NCBI GenBank assembly: GCA_037126765.1
Contig: JBBCBC010000009.1
Location: forward strand, 27,984,870 to 28,048,869
Reading direction: 5' to 3'
Origin: Stenogyne calaminthoides
Taxonomy: Eukaryota; Streptophyta; Magnoliopsida; Lamiales; Lamiaceae
DNA length: 64,000 nucleotides
Made by a program: the position numbers and the translations under genes. This document shows positions 1 through 11,598 of the stretch, in pieces; the first letter of the stretch is position 1, and the number at the start of each line of letters is the position of its first letter. Below the pieces are notes generated by a model that saw only the letters and a list, made by a program, of their open reading frames with translations, searched no databases and was not told the DNA's origin.

Positions 1-562
1 TGAAAATTAGGAGCAAGAAAGGAGGAGAATATTTTGTTGGAAGATATTTTGAGAAATAGAATATATTGGATATATTCTAGATTGTATCTTGAGGAAGAAG
101 CAATGAAATTTCTCAATGCCCAATTAACCCAAAAATTTTCACCCCCCTTGTCCTATAAATATGGGATGAATTTTTCATCCCCAATGCAATTCTATGTGTT
201 GGAAAAATTAGAAATCCACAAAGGTGGTGGCAAATATTTTTATTTTCTCCTTTAAATTAAAATTGTTCGTTGAGATCCTTCCACCGGATTATGTTCGTGG
301 ACGTGGGACATATTTGAGAAGGCTCTTTGGGTTGATCCATCGTCTCAACGGTTGTCTCTACAAGAGGTATGTAACCTCGTAACTCCTAGATTCCGCATGC
401 TTAGAATTTACGTGAATTACGTGTACGCATGTTGCTTATTTGCTTGTTTAATTATTATGTTGAATTGATTTAGGATTAGTTCATGTTAGTAATTAATTAA
501 TTAATTTAAATATGTATTTAAATTTATCTCGAATAGATCCGGGCACCCCTAATTTCCCAATA
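1..562 (+). repeat. Partial 5' LTR of copia element A
   Basis: This is the 3' third of a long terminal repeat. It aligns along its length with positions about 10,624-11,188 of the 3' LTR, with scattered substitutions. It carries the same TATA-like block (about 151-160) and ends in CCCAATA where the other copy ends in CCAACA. The first roughly 1.1 kb lies outside the window. The primer-binding site follows two bases later, which fixes the LTR end. Confidence 0.9.
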
Positions 563-564
563 AA

Positions 565-576
565 TGGTATCAGAGC
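565..576 (+). promoter_or_regulatory. Primer-binding site, initiator tRNA-Met type (element A)
   Basis: TGGTATCAGAGC lies two bases after the end of the 5' LTR. This is the standard plant copia primer-binding site, complementary to the 3' end of initiator tRNA-Met, where minus-strand cDNA synthesis starts. Confidence 0.92.
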
Positions 577-2024
577 CTCGATTTCAAGCTCTTTATTTAA
601 ATTAAGTTGACCATTAAATTTTATTGAAAATTAGATAGTAGAATTTTTAGATCTATTTTGCAGGTATCCAATTGTCATGGTATTTAATGTATTTTAATTT
701 TCATGCGTATATTTTGGTTTTAATTCGACTCGTTCGAATTTATTTTTCTCGTGAGAAAATCCACAAGTAGATTAGGCTATTTGATTTGTTCAATGTAATA
801 GACTAGTCTAGATTTAGGTTTATTTATTTTTGTAAAATAAATTGTAACCTCGATCAAGACGAAAGATGAGACGAAAATAAAACGATCCGAAATCGCACGC
901 TGGCAACGGGTATTGCGCGAACGTGCTAAAGAGAAGCACGCTGCTGGGCGGACGCCGCCAAGACACGGTGCACGTAAGGCACCGGCGAGATCACCGACGC
1001 GCCGCGGATCGGATGGGTGCATCGGGCGAAGTGCGGCACCTTGCGCAGTGCAGACGAGCGGCGGCGGCGAGGCAAGAGCGGGGCGCGGCGCTACAAGATG
1101 GGCACATCCCTACCCGATGCTCGCCGAGGCTACCGAGAGTCGGATGGGCGATGAAAGGCCAAGAAGACGGGCGCGATCGCTTCGGCCAAGGGGTCGACCG
1201 ATGCCCCAAGATCCCTACTGTGAGCTACTTGGCGTGGCGATTCGAGACGAATTTATTTTGAGACGAACGAGTGGGAGAAATTAAAGAAGGCGTTTCTTCA
1301 AAATCAAGCCAAGAAAAATCAAACCATGACAGTTGGATAATATGTGCCCAATATATTTATTTTCTGCTTTGCTTGATTTATTGTTGTATTTTCTTATGCT
1401 TTATTTAATTTGTTTAAATGTGTTTGCATGAGAATTGCTCAACGAAAAATCTCAAAATTTTAAAAAAAAAATTACTAAATATGTTTTAAATAATTAATTT
1501 GGTTTTTGAATCGAATTAATTTTGACCTCCATGATTTATTTATTTGTGAAATCTTTTGGAGAAATTCCTCTAAGGGACGGCCAAAAGAAAGCTTTCACAT
1601 GAATAAATTCTCAAAAGGATAATTGTGAATTATTATTAGTGGCGACGAATGACCCTCCCAAGAGGCTTGATCAAAACGAAGTAGTAATTCTGTATTTAAT
1701 CATGGTTATTACTTAGGTACAAAATTGATATGCATATACTTCGCCGAAGTCCCTGTCAATTTTGTATTGGTCAAGTGGGAGCCAACTATTAATTAATTTA
1801 CTTTTAATTAAAGGTTTATAACTATTCTTGTTTGTAACCTGCTTGAATGTGATTTAAATGATGACCCTCCCAAGAGGCTCATTTAAAACTGTTTTGAGAT
1901 ATTGACTGATACATGTTCATTTTTTTTTTTGAGATTTCAATATGAACCATGTGTCGAATTATGTGATTTTCTTTGTGTTGATCCGGATATTGACACAAGG
2001 TGTATGTTTATTTTCAGTATCATC
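577..2024 (+). other. Untranslated leader of copia element A with a GC-rich island
   Basis: About 1.45 kb lies between the primer site and the gag ATG. Positions about 885-1,245 are strikingly GC- and CpG-rich, while the flanks are AT-rich. Several frames are open there only because GC-rich DNA has few stops; none resembles a known protein. A direct repeat, GACCCTCCCAAGAGGCT, occurs at about 1,649 and 1,862, each time just after an A/T-rich stretch. No gene is supported here. Confidence 0.65.
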
Positions 2025-2842
2025 ATGTCGCAACCTTTTAATCCACTGAAATATATGCTCAAAGAACATCAACTTACTGGTGAAAACTATGTAACTTGGA
2101 AAAGAAATATGAAATTTGTCCTCACTGCACAACCACAACATTGGGTTCTTGGCGGATCCAAACCTAAAAACTTACTGAAGGGTCATCTAATGCGGAGAGA
2201 TCTTTGTATGAAATCTGGGAGCAGGCCAACAAATCAATGAAGTGTATAATCTTGACTTCATTGTCTGATGATTTAAGACACATTCATAAGGATGTTGAAT
2301 CAACTGCGGAGATCATGCAGAGTCTTGAGGAAATATTTTTAACAGAAAACCGCATGACTGAACAATTTCATCATGATGGTGTGGCCGTGCTAAAGATGAC
2401 GGAGGGAACACCTGTGAGGGATCATGTTCTCAAGGTCAGGGGTCATTTTGAAAAACTTGCTTACCTCGGTACCAAGTATTGCGATGGGGATCAAATCGAA
2501 TTCTTGTTCCTAACTCTTCCAAGATGCTATAATGAGTTTTACTGTAGTTTTGTGATGAGCGATCACATGTTTACTATGGATACTCTACAAGAGGTCTTGG
2601 AGACAATAGAGAAACATTTGGGACAAGAAGACGAAGCTTTGGTGACTAAGAAACTTCTTTCAAGATCTAGGCCAATGGAAGGCAAGATCATAGTGAAGAT
2701 GAACAGTCAGATCCAAAGCAAAGCTCCTACTAAGAAAGGTAAAGGTAAGGCAGTCAGTTGGTTAGGTATCCAGGAGAAATAAAAGGGGAAGTGTTTTAAC
2801 TGCGGTGAAAAGGGACATTGGAAGTCGACATGTTCCAAACCC
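2025..2842 (+). pseudogene. gag: Copia element A gag (UBN2-type capsid and CCHC knuckle), broken
   Basis: The reading starts at ATG 2,025 and shows the copia gag pattern. It begins with a leader containing LTGENYVTWKRNMKF, followed by a UBN2-like capsid domain with IWEQANKSMKCIIL and further helices to about 2,660. A zinc knuckle (CX2CX4HX4C) lies at 2,792-2,833. Gag packages the element RNA into virus-like particles. A frameshift near 2,200 separates the N terminus from the capsid body, and an in-frame TAA at 2,780-2,782 lies just before the knuckle. The identification is secure from the domain order and the following protease and integrase. The copy cannot make full-length gag. Confidence 0.85.
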
Positions 2843-4777
2843 AAAAGGAATGGAAAAAAAGGTAATTCTCACGCACTAGTTGTTGAAACTTTTTTAGCGG
2901 CGTATGCTACCCATTCGTGGGTAATGGATACGGGGTCCACTGATCATGTTTGTTTCACATTACAAGGGTTCAAGCAGACCCGACAACTTAGTGAAAGAGA
3001 GATTCTCGTCACCCTGGGCGATGCTACGAGAGTGGCAGCTGAAGCAGTGGGAGACATGCACTTGTCTTTTGAAGACAAGAGTTTAATTTTAAGAGATGTT
3101 CTTTATGTTCCTATTTTTCGCAAAAACCTTATTTCTGTTTCCAAAACTATTTACTGATGGATATTCTGTTCGTTTTAATAAGCATGTTACTGTTTTTCGT
3201 AACGATGTGGTTATCTATCATGGAACTTTACGGAACAATCTCTATATTATTAACTATGCACATCACTCGTAGAATGCATCCTATAACAAATATACTATTT
3301 CAAGTATTAAAAGAAAACGTTCGACCAACGTGAACGAGACACTTCTTTAGCACCTAAGATTAGGTCATATTAACCCAACAAGGATCCAAAGGTTGGTCCA
3401 AGATGATTCATTGGAGTCCCTCCTGATTGAACCATTTCCAACTTGCGAATCATGCTAGGAGGGTAAGATGACCAAGAGGGCATTTGGAGACAAGGGGCTT
3501 AGAGCTAAAGAAGTGTTGGAGATCGTTCACACCAATGTGTGTGGTCCAATACAAATCAAAGCTAGAGGTGGCTACGAGTATTTCGTTACATTTATCAATG
3601 ATTACTCACGCTATGGGTACGTTTTCCTAATGAAGCATAAATCTGAGACCTTTGATAAGTTCAAAGAATTTAAGGCTCAAGCAGAGAATCATAAGGAAAA
3701 GAGTATCAAGTTTCTACGATCTGATCGTGGAGGCGAATACCTCAGCGATGAATTTTTGAACTACCTGTCGGATGAAGGGATTGCATCCCAGTTGACTGCA
3801 CCCGGTACTCCTCAACAAAACGGGGTTGCATAACGAAGAAATAGAACGCTTCTAGAAATGGTACGGTCAATGATGAGTTATGCGGATTTACCAAAATCGT
3901 TCTGGGGTTATGCCTTGCAAACAACAGCTTATATTCTAAACTTAGTGTCATCTAAATCGGTTCCCAAAATTCCTAGAGAATTGTGGACGGGGCGCAAGCC
4001 CAGCTTAGGACACATGAGGATTTGGGGGTGTCCGGCATACGTGTTGGATAAGAAAGCTGGTAAATTGGATACACGTTCGGAATTAAGGTTGTTTATAGGG
4101 TACCCCAAAGGAACAAAGGGATGCATGTTCTATTGTCCCGAAGATCAAAAGGTCGTAATTAGTACGCACTTTAGATTTTTGAAAAAAGACTATATGAACG
4201 ATAAAAAGCCTAGAAGCGAGATTACCTTAGAAGAACTTAGGGGGCCGACTCCGTTGCCAACTGTACAAGACGATGTGCCAAGCGTCACACCTACACAACT
4301 AGAACCTCGTCGTAATGGGAGGGTTGTTAAGCAACCCGAGCGATTCTTGGGGATAGGAGAGTCCTCGGACTTGATCTCAGGAGAAGAATCAGATCCATGG
4401 TCCTACAACGAGGCGATCCAAGATAAGGATGCAACTTCTTGGCAAACCGCAATGGAAGCCGAGATGGGTTCAATGGATCACAATAAAGTGTGGGAGCTAG
4501 TCGAACCACCTAATGGGGTAAAACACATTGGATGCAAGTGGGTATACAAGAGAAAAAGGGGACCGGATGGAAAGGTTGAAACCTTTAAAGCGAGACTCGT
4601 GGCGAAAGGGTACACTCAGAAACAAGGGATCGACTATGAAGAAACCTTTTCGCCCGTAGCCATGCTTAAGTCCATCTGCATTCTCTTGTCGATTGTTGCG
4701 CACCTAGACTTTGAGATCTGGCAAATGGATGTCAAGACCGCTTTCCTTAATGGAAGTCTTGATGAAGAGATCTATAT
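2843..4777 (+). pseudogene. pol: Copia element A pol, first part: protease, integrase, RT N-terminus
   Basis: The aspartic protease motif MDTGS starts at 2,924. The GAG-pre-integrase region (about 3,300-3,460) is frameshifted. The integrase core runs from 3,468 and shows broken catalytic residues. The first acidic position, in HTNVCGP, reads Asn (3,534-3,536) where the family has Asp. The second Asp is kept (RSDRGG, 3,723-3,725). The glutamate 36 codons later is a TAA stop (3,831-3,833). The reverse transcriptase begins near 4,430 with KWVYKRKRGPDG and reaches QMDVKTAFLNG (about 4,720-4,755). It stops at the inserted LTR element at 4,783. The element is copia because integrase precedes RT. 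Confidence 0.9.
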
Positions 4778-4782
4778 GCAAC

Positions 4783-6375
4783 TGTTGGTCCCGTTTTGAA
4801 AACCCATGAATGCGAAAAAATCATGTAATGCATATAAAATAGGGGTGAGAGAATGGTGATTCCAAATTTTTTTGCTTTTAAGAACGATGTGTGTTTTGCT
4901 TATAATCAAATGCATATGGCAAGTAAGAACATAAAGTAGTAAAGAACACACGATTTTATAGTGGTTCGGACAACCAGTCCTACGTCCACTCTTCCCTATC
5001 AGCAGGGGCACCAACTTAACCAACTTAACCAACTGGACTTAGTTTTATGTGTTAGTCCAACACAATACAGATGTTTAATGAGTTCTCACTCTCTCGGGAC
5101 TTATCTCCCTCACGGGATCGCCTACCCTCCCTTTCGGGATTGCTTAGATGTTTACCGAGTTCTCACTCACCTACAAACTTAACCTATCAAACTGATTTGG
5201 GTAAAGTTTGTTTGGTTTCCAACTAAGTTGAGATTTTCCCTTACATTTGTTTAGCCTCGATGCTAAGGATGGGAAAATCTCTCTAAGCTTAGGATATTAC
5301 ATTTGTGCTTAGATCTAGGATAGAACACTCTTGAATATATGCGTGTATTTCTTGCTCAGTGTTCTATGGTGGAAATGCTAGATGATTTGGCTCTGTAGCT
5401 TGATGGATCACGCATTTTTCCACACTTCCACACTTAATTTGATGGAAGAACTTGTATTTATAGTGTAGATTTGAATGTTACCATTGGATGGAGTCACATT
5501 CAAATCCATACTATTCTGTAGCTTTTGCAGCTTTTCAGGCTGGTTGTCTTCCTCTCATTGGTCCACGTCAGCTGAATCTAACGCCTATATTCTTCAGGAT
5601 CTTCTGAGTCTTCATGGTTCTTCTGAGTCTTCAGGATTCTTCTGAGTCTCAGGATACTTTTACTCAGGATTCTTGGTTCAAAGAGACTTCTCTTGCCGGA
5701 CCATGTCTTGATCGAACATCTTGACACTCGAGTTAAGCGAGTTCGGCTCTTCGACTTCAAACAATCGACCCTCGGTCACTTTCGAGCTAAGCCCGATCAT
5801 CGGTAGCTTTACGATTCTCGATGAACATGACTTGGATGACTTGTCTTGATTTCTTCTCGCTTTGATCGTCGGCTCCTTTGATCGATCGATTATAACATCA
5901 GTCGACATATCAGTTTATCTGCATCAAATTAGTACATCGGGTTAGCATATCAGGTTAGTTGCATCAGGTTATCTTATCTGATCTTCATCACGTCTGATCT
6001 CGATCAGTCTCATCTGCTCATCTTCTGATCTGCAACCTCCTCTTCTGATCTTGTCATCGATCGGTCATCGATCGGTCAACGATCATCGATCTTAGGTCCA
6101 TCGATCGGGTAACCGATTCTTCGTCGGTGGCTTAGCTTTTCTTTTCTTCTGATTTTTCTCAGCTCATCAGTTAACTCCATAACTCATCTTACTCATATGA
6201 TCTCGATCAGTCTCGTCTACAGCCTCGTCTGATCTCGATCATCTACTTCTGATTTCATGAGTTCCCCCTCAACTTGTTCTCTCGTTCCCCCTCAACTTGT
6301 TATCTGTAGATTATCTTAAAACACACAAGTTGATAATGTTTTGGCATAATTCATCAAAACTAAAATATTCCAATA
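4783..6375 (-). repeat. 3' LTR (minus orientation) of the gene-less LTR element
   Basis: 1,593 bp. On the plus strand it starts TGTTGGTCCC and ends CCAATA. A minus-strand TATA box (complement of GTATTTATAG) lies at 5,454-5,463. The segment about 5,700-6,130 differs from its sister LTR mainly where the sister has CTGATC-type words and this copy reads CGATC. It shares blocks such as GTGGTTCGGACAACCAGTCC with the LTRs of copia element B. Confidence 0.88.
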
Positions 6376-6509
6376 ATTTCCCCATTTTTTATAATGACGC
6401 AAAAACATTAAAATATATGCATTTATACAGAAACGGGGTTTTTCAAAAAGATCAGTTCAGATGGTCACATAAAAAAAATGAACTTTTGAACTCCCGCTCT
6501 GATACCAAT
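6376..6509 (-). other. Internal domain of the gene-less LTR element (primer site and purine tract only)
   Basis: 134 bp between the LTRs. On the minus strand it begins with the tRNA-Met primer-binding site (6,496-6,507) and ends with a purine-rich tract complementary to 6,376-6,390. There is no room for a protein. It keeps just the sequences needed for reverse transcription. Confidence 0.85.
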
Positions 6510-8214
6510 TGTTGGTCCCGGTTTGAAAATCCATTAGTGCGTTAAATACCAATTGTAATGCATATAAAACAGGGGTGAGGGAATGGTGATACCATTTTTT
6601 TTTTGCTTTTAAGAACGATGTGTGTTTTGCTTATAATCAAATGCATATGGCAAGTAAGAACATAAAGCAGTAAAGAACACACGATTTTATAGTGGTTCGG
6701 AGTCCAACTCCTACATCCACTCTTCCCTATCAGCAGGGGCACCAACTTAACCAACAGGACTTAGATTAATGTGTTAGTCCAACACAATACAACAGATGTT
6801 TAATGAGTTCTCACTCTCACGGGACTTATCTCCCTCATGGGATCGCCTACCCTCCCTTTCGGGATTGCTTAGATGTTTACCGAGTTCACACTCAATCGGG
6901 ACTTATCTCCCTCACGGGATTGCCTACCCTCCCTTTCGGGATTGCTTAGATGTTTACCGAGTTCACACTCACCCACAAACTTAACCTATCAAACTGATTT
7001 GGGTAAGGTTTGTTTGGTTTCCAACTAGGTTGAGATTTTCCCTTACATTTGTTTAGCCTCGATGCTAAGGATGGGAAAATCTCTCTAAGCTTAGGATATT
7101 ACATTTGTGCTTAGATCTAGGATAGAACACTCTTGAATATATGCGTGTATTTCTTGCTCAGTGTTCTATGGTGGAAATGCTAGATGATTTGGCTCTGTAG
7201 CTTGATGGATCACACATTTTTCCACACTTCCACACTTAATTTGATGGAAGAACTTGTATTTATAGTGTAGATTTGAATGTTAACGTTGGATGGAGTCACA
7301 TTCAAATCCATACTATTCTGTAGCTTTTGCAGCTTTTCAGGCTGGTTGTCTTCCTCTCATTGGTCCACGTCAGCTGAATCTAACGGCTATATTCTTCAGG
7401 ATCTTCTGAGTCTTTAGGGTTCTTCTGAGTCTTCAGGATTCTTCCGAGTCTCAGGATACTTTTACTCAGGATTCTTGGTTCAGCAGACTTCACTTCAGCG
7501 GACCTTGTCTTGATCGAACATCTTGACACTCGAAGTTAATCGAAGTTCAGCTCTTTTGACTTTAGACAATCTGACCCTCAGGTCACTTGCACTTTCGAGA
7601 CTAACCGATCATCGATGGCGTTCGATTCTCGATGAACATGACTTCCGGATGACTTGTCTTCCGATTTCTTCTCTTCGATTTCTTCTCACTCGATCCGATC
7701 GAATTTCACGATCGATTAGTATAGCATTAAGTCAGCATATCAGTTTATCTGTATCAGATTAGTACATCAAGTTAGCATATCAGGTTAGTTGCATCAGGTT
7801 ATCTTATCTGATCTTGATCACTTCTGATCTCGATCAGTCTCATCTGCTCCTCTTCTGATCTGCAACCTCCTCTTCTGATCTGGTCATCTGATCTGTTCAT
7901 CTGATCAGGTCACTTCTGATCATCTGATCTTAGGTCCATCTGATCAGGTAACTTATGATTCTTCTGATCAACTGGCTTAGCTTTTCTTTTCTTCTGATTT
8001 TGCTCAGCTCATCAGTTAACTACGGAACTCATCTTACTCATCTGATCTCGATCAGTCTCGTCTGAAGCCTCGTCTAATCTCAATCATCTACTTCTGATTT
8101 CATGAGTTCCCCCTCAACTTGTTCTCTCATTCCCCCTCAACTTGTTATCTGTAGATTAGCTTAAAACACACAAGTTGATAATGTTTTGGCATAAAAAACT
8201 AAAATATTCCAATA
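6510..8214 (-). repeat. 5' LTR (minus orientation) of the gene-less LTR element
   Basis: 1,705 bp, related along its length to the 4,783 copy. It is longer partly because a block of about 90 bp (about 6,800-6,985, containing CGGGACTTATCTCCCTCA) is present twice in tandem. The minus-strand TATA box lies at 7,256-7,265. CTGATC words are abundant in 7,790-7,980. Confidence 0.88.
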
Positions 8215-8219
8215 GCAAC

Positions 8220-9410
8220 AACCCGAAGACTTCATTGAAAAAGGCCAAGAGCATCTAGTTTGCAAGATAAAGAAGTCCATTTATGGGCTAAAGCAAGCAT
8301 CCCGTGCTTGGAATCAGTGTTTTGATCAGGTTATAAAATCCTATGGTTTTGATCAAAACAATTTCGAAAGTTGTGTATATTAAAGAAGCGTGACGAAACT
8401 GCCTTGGTATTCTTAGTACTATACGTAGACAACATTCTACTCATCGGGAACGATGTAAAGATGTTGTCAGACGTAAGGGCATGACTATCAAAATAGTTTG
8501 ATATGAAGGACTTAGGGGAAGCCGGTCACATCCTAGGGATCAAGATTACTCAAGATCGCAGGAAAAGAATGATCGGGCTTTCACAAAGCTCATATATTGA
8601 CACCATTTTGAAGCGATTCAGCATGCAGGATTCCAAGAAAGGCTTTGTGCCTTTCAGACACGGAATCCATCTATCCAAGGAAATGTGTCCCAAGACACAA
8701 AAGGAAATAGATGACATGAAGGGCATTCCTTATGCCTCGTCTGTAGGAAGCCTCATGTATGCGATGCTGTGCATGAGACCAGGATATTTGATTTGTCGTA
8801 GGCATGGTTGCAAGATATCAAAGTAACCTTGGGAAAGAGCATTGGACTGCAGTTAAGAACATTTTGAAGTATTTGAAGAGGACACGTGACAAAATGTTAG
8901 TTTATCAATCAGACAATCTAATCCCCATCGGTTATACGGACTCAGATTTCCAATCAGACATAGACTCCAGAAAGTCAACCTCGGGTAGTGTGTTTTTCAT
9001 GGGGGGAGGAGCCATGACATGGAGAAGCGTTAAGCAGAAATGCATTGTTGATTCTACCATGGAAGCCGAATATGTAGCTGTTTGTGAAGCAGCTGAAAGA
9101 AGCGGTTTGACTCAAGAACTTCCTAGTGGACTTGGACGTTATTCCGGATTTGCCCAGCACGATCACGGTTTACTGTGATAACGCCGGAGCAGTTACAAAT
9201 TCTAGGGAACCGAGAGCCCACAAGGCCAACAAATACATAGAAAGAAAATACCATCTTATACGAGAAATCGTTAAGAGAGGAGACATAGAGGTGACAAAGA
9301 TTGCGTCCGAAGACAACCTAGCAGATCCATTCACAAAGGGTCTGCCTCAGAGACATTCGAGAGACATGTGGAAGGAATGGGTGTCAAGACCGTTGCCAGA
9401 TATGCTTTGA
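8220..9410 (+). pseudogene. pol: Copia element A pol, second part: RT palm and RNase H
   Basis: The RT reading resumes after the insertion with a segment ending SIYGLKQASRAWNQ. The catalytic box reads YVDN (8,422-8,433); the family has YVDD, so the second catalytic aspartate is lost. Thumb and connection follow in 8,503-8,826. After a frameshift, the copia RNase H runs 8,804-9,410. It shows GYTDSDFQSDIDSRKSTSG, MEAEYVAVCEAA and the closing motif ADPFTKGLP near 9,330. RNase H removes the RNA template during reverse transcription. The copy is dead: there are several frameshifts and the active-site change. Confidence 0.9.
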
Positions 9411-9510
9411 GTATAAGTGGGAGAAATATTATTAGGTTCGTGTAGGTGACATTAGATGTCACATAGAACACGAGACATGTTGTAGTATACTTAAAAGACG
9501 ACTTTGAGTA

Positions 9511-9522
9511 TAAGTGGGAGAT
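9511..9522 (+). promoter_or_regulatory. Polypurine tract of copia element A
   Basis: TAAGTGGGAGAT abuts the first base of the 3' LTR (TGTTGGGG at 9,523). The word AAGTGGGAGA also occurs about 100 bp upstream near 9,413-9,423, which may be a second purine tract. Confidence 0.8.
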
Positions 9523-11188
9523 TGTTGGGGTTATACTGAAAAGTATGCTTTTTACTTTGTATAACCAAACTATATTTCTTATTTATTTACTGAAATAAAT
9601 TATATATCACATGTTTCATTAAATATGAATGAATGTTATATATATTTACTGCATACATGTTCAATAAGTAAGTACGTGTCATGCTGTAGTTAATTTGGTG
9701 ATACCAGATCACAGAAGATCAAATTAACAGTTCCTCGTGACTAAGTACAAATTCACAACCCAGATGGAAATGAACAATCCATCATGAAAGGTTGAAGTGT
9801 AAGGCTCAGATTGACTTGTCTTGACCAAGAGATTACACTAGTGCATTATGATGCGCTGATAAGGACCTACAGGAGGATAAATTCTTTGGTACTGAATATA
9901 CAAGAATTAGACCTCAGTAGTTCGTTATTTCTTAATCTCAGTCCCTTAAATAGGATCGTGTGAAATTAATAACTATTGCTTTGACTTATGATGGGAAGAG
10001 AATCAATGCGATTCGATACCTTGTATCTTGTGCAAGTACGACTTGCTTGATTTGTCCCCTTGGTGGGCTCAGAATCTTTATCATACCAAATCTTGCAAGT
10101 GGAAATTTATTTCCGGTATGGATAATAATGTTGAGCTGTCTTTACTCCAAGGACAAAGATATTAATTAATATAAAGTCTGATCGGTGGCATAATTAATTA
10201 ATGGACTAAGATAATCTTAAACGCGGGAAATAATGACCGGGAGCCATATTATTGTGAAGTCGTAATGTGGGTTAAGATGGATAGTTCAATATTAATTTTA
10301 TAGTGGAGTAAATTAATATTAATGGGCTTGAATAATATTTTGGCTAAATATTAAAGTTTCATAGCCCGTTGAAGGTCCAATCTTAATTCTCCTAGAGGCC
10401 CCTCAAATAGTCCAAATTAAAGTCCAATTAATGAAAAGGAGAAGAAAATATTTTGCCTAATTTTTTCACAATTATTTTTGAAAATTTGGGTAGGAGAGAG
10501 AAAAAGATTTTTTCTTGATTTTCTTGGAAAGATCTTATGGAATAAGTATTCTTGAGATACAAGTTTATCCCATAAATTCAAGAAAGGAAAAAATCTTATT
10601 TTCTTCCTACTTGTGTAAAATTTCGAAAATTAGGGAGCAAAAAAAGGAGGAGAAGATTTTGTTGGGAGATATTTTGGGAAATAGAATATATTGAATATAT
10701 TCTAGATTGTATCTTGAGGAAGAAGCAAGAAAATTTTCCAATGCCCAATTAACCCAAAAATTTTCGCCCCCCTTGTCCTATAAATAGGGGATGAATTTTT
10801 CATCCCCAATGCAATTCCATGTGTTGGAAAAATTAGAAATCCACAAAGGTGGTGGCAAATATTTTTATTTTCTCCTTTAAATTAAAATCGTTCGTTGAGA
10901 ATCCTTCCACCGGATTACGTTCGTGGACGTGTGACATATTTGAGAAGACTCTTTGGGTTGATCCTTCGTCACAACGGTTGTCTCTACAAGATGTATGTAA
11001 TCTCGTAACTCCTAGATTCCGCATGCTTAGGATTTACGTGAATTACGTGTACGCATGTTGCTTATTTGCTTGTTTAATTATTATGTTGAATTGATTTACG
11101 ATTAATTCATGTTAGTAATTAATTAATTAATTTAAATATGTATTTAAATTCATATTGAATAGATCCGGGCACCCCTAATTTTCCAACA
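9523..11188 (+). repeat. 3' LTR of copia element A
   Basis: 1,666 bp, from TGTTGGGG to TTCCAACA, with a TATA box (TATAAATA) at 10,779-10,786. A perfect 9-bp hairpin, GGGGATGAA-TTT-TTCATCCCC, follows at 10,787-10,807, where the transcript start is expected. The five bases after it, CTTGT, should be the target-site duplication, but the partner lies outside the window. A longer relative is the solo LTR at 44,656-46,602. Confidence 0.92.
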
Positions 11189-11257
11189 CTTGTGCCTATT
11201 CATCTGCATGACGACAAAAGGGAAAGCCCACATGGTTAACTCATGAATATCACTGGA

Positions 11258-11269
11258 AAGCTCATACCT
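11258..11269 (-). promoter_or_regulatory. Possible degenerate tRNA-Met primer site of the caulimovirid
   Basis: On the minus strand the reading AGGTATGAGCTT resembles TGGTATCAGAGCTT with two bases missing and a changed first base. It lies about 330 bases downstream of the caulimovirid TATA box, where such viruses carry the primer site in their leader. The match is short, so this is tentative. Confidence 0.35.
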
Positions 11270-11598
11270 ACCGGTTAAACCAAACACTACATTCGATATA
11301 TCAAGTAAAAACAAATCTTACATTTCACAAATGCAAATGATAGTAGAGTATTGTTAAGTCAGGTCATGATTCAATACAAGTAATCTAGCCGACCATTGAG
11401 GCGGCAATCAACATAAAATAATAATTTAAAAAATAGAAATTTAAATGCATAAATAATATACCTTACTGAGCCACAAGCATACAAGTATATTGACATAAAT
11501 AAAAATGATTACAAGGGTTTTATACAAGAGAGGAATTTAGAGAGAGAAAGAGAGGGCGAGTCTAAACTCGAGCGTGCCTCTAAAAGAAAAATGCAAAT

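Larger units (their letters stand above)
4783..8214 (-). mobile_element. Gene-less LTR element with a 134-bp internal domain, inserted in copia A pol
   Basis: Two LTRs (4,783-6,375 and 6,510-8,214) flank only 134 bp. The duplication GCAAC occurs at 4,778-4,782 and 8,215-8,219, and the host RT reading resumes exactly after it. Orientation is minus. The reverse complement of the tRNA-Met primer site (GCTCTGATACCA) lies at 6,496-6,507 beside the right-hand LTR. A purine tract on the minus strand (complement of 6,376-6,390) abuts the left one. No gag or pol is present, so the element must have moved with proteins supplied in trans. Structurally it is like a TRIM, but its LTRs of 1.6-1.7 kb are far longer than usual for TRIMs. 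Confidence 0.9.

Noticed and set aside
777..1284. Several overlapping open frames on both strands in the GC-rich leader of element A
   Set aside because: They overlap in all frames in GC-rich DNA where stops are rare; no domain, no coding bias, and they sit in a retrotransposon leader.
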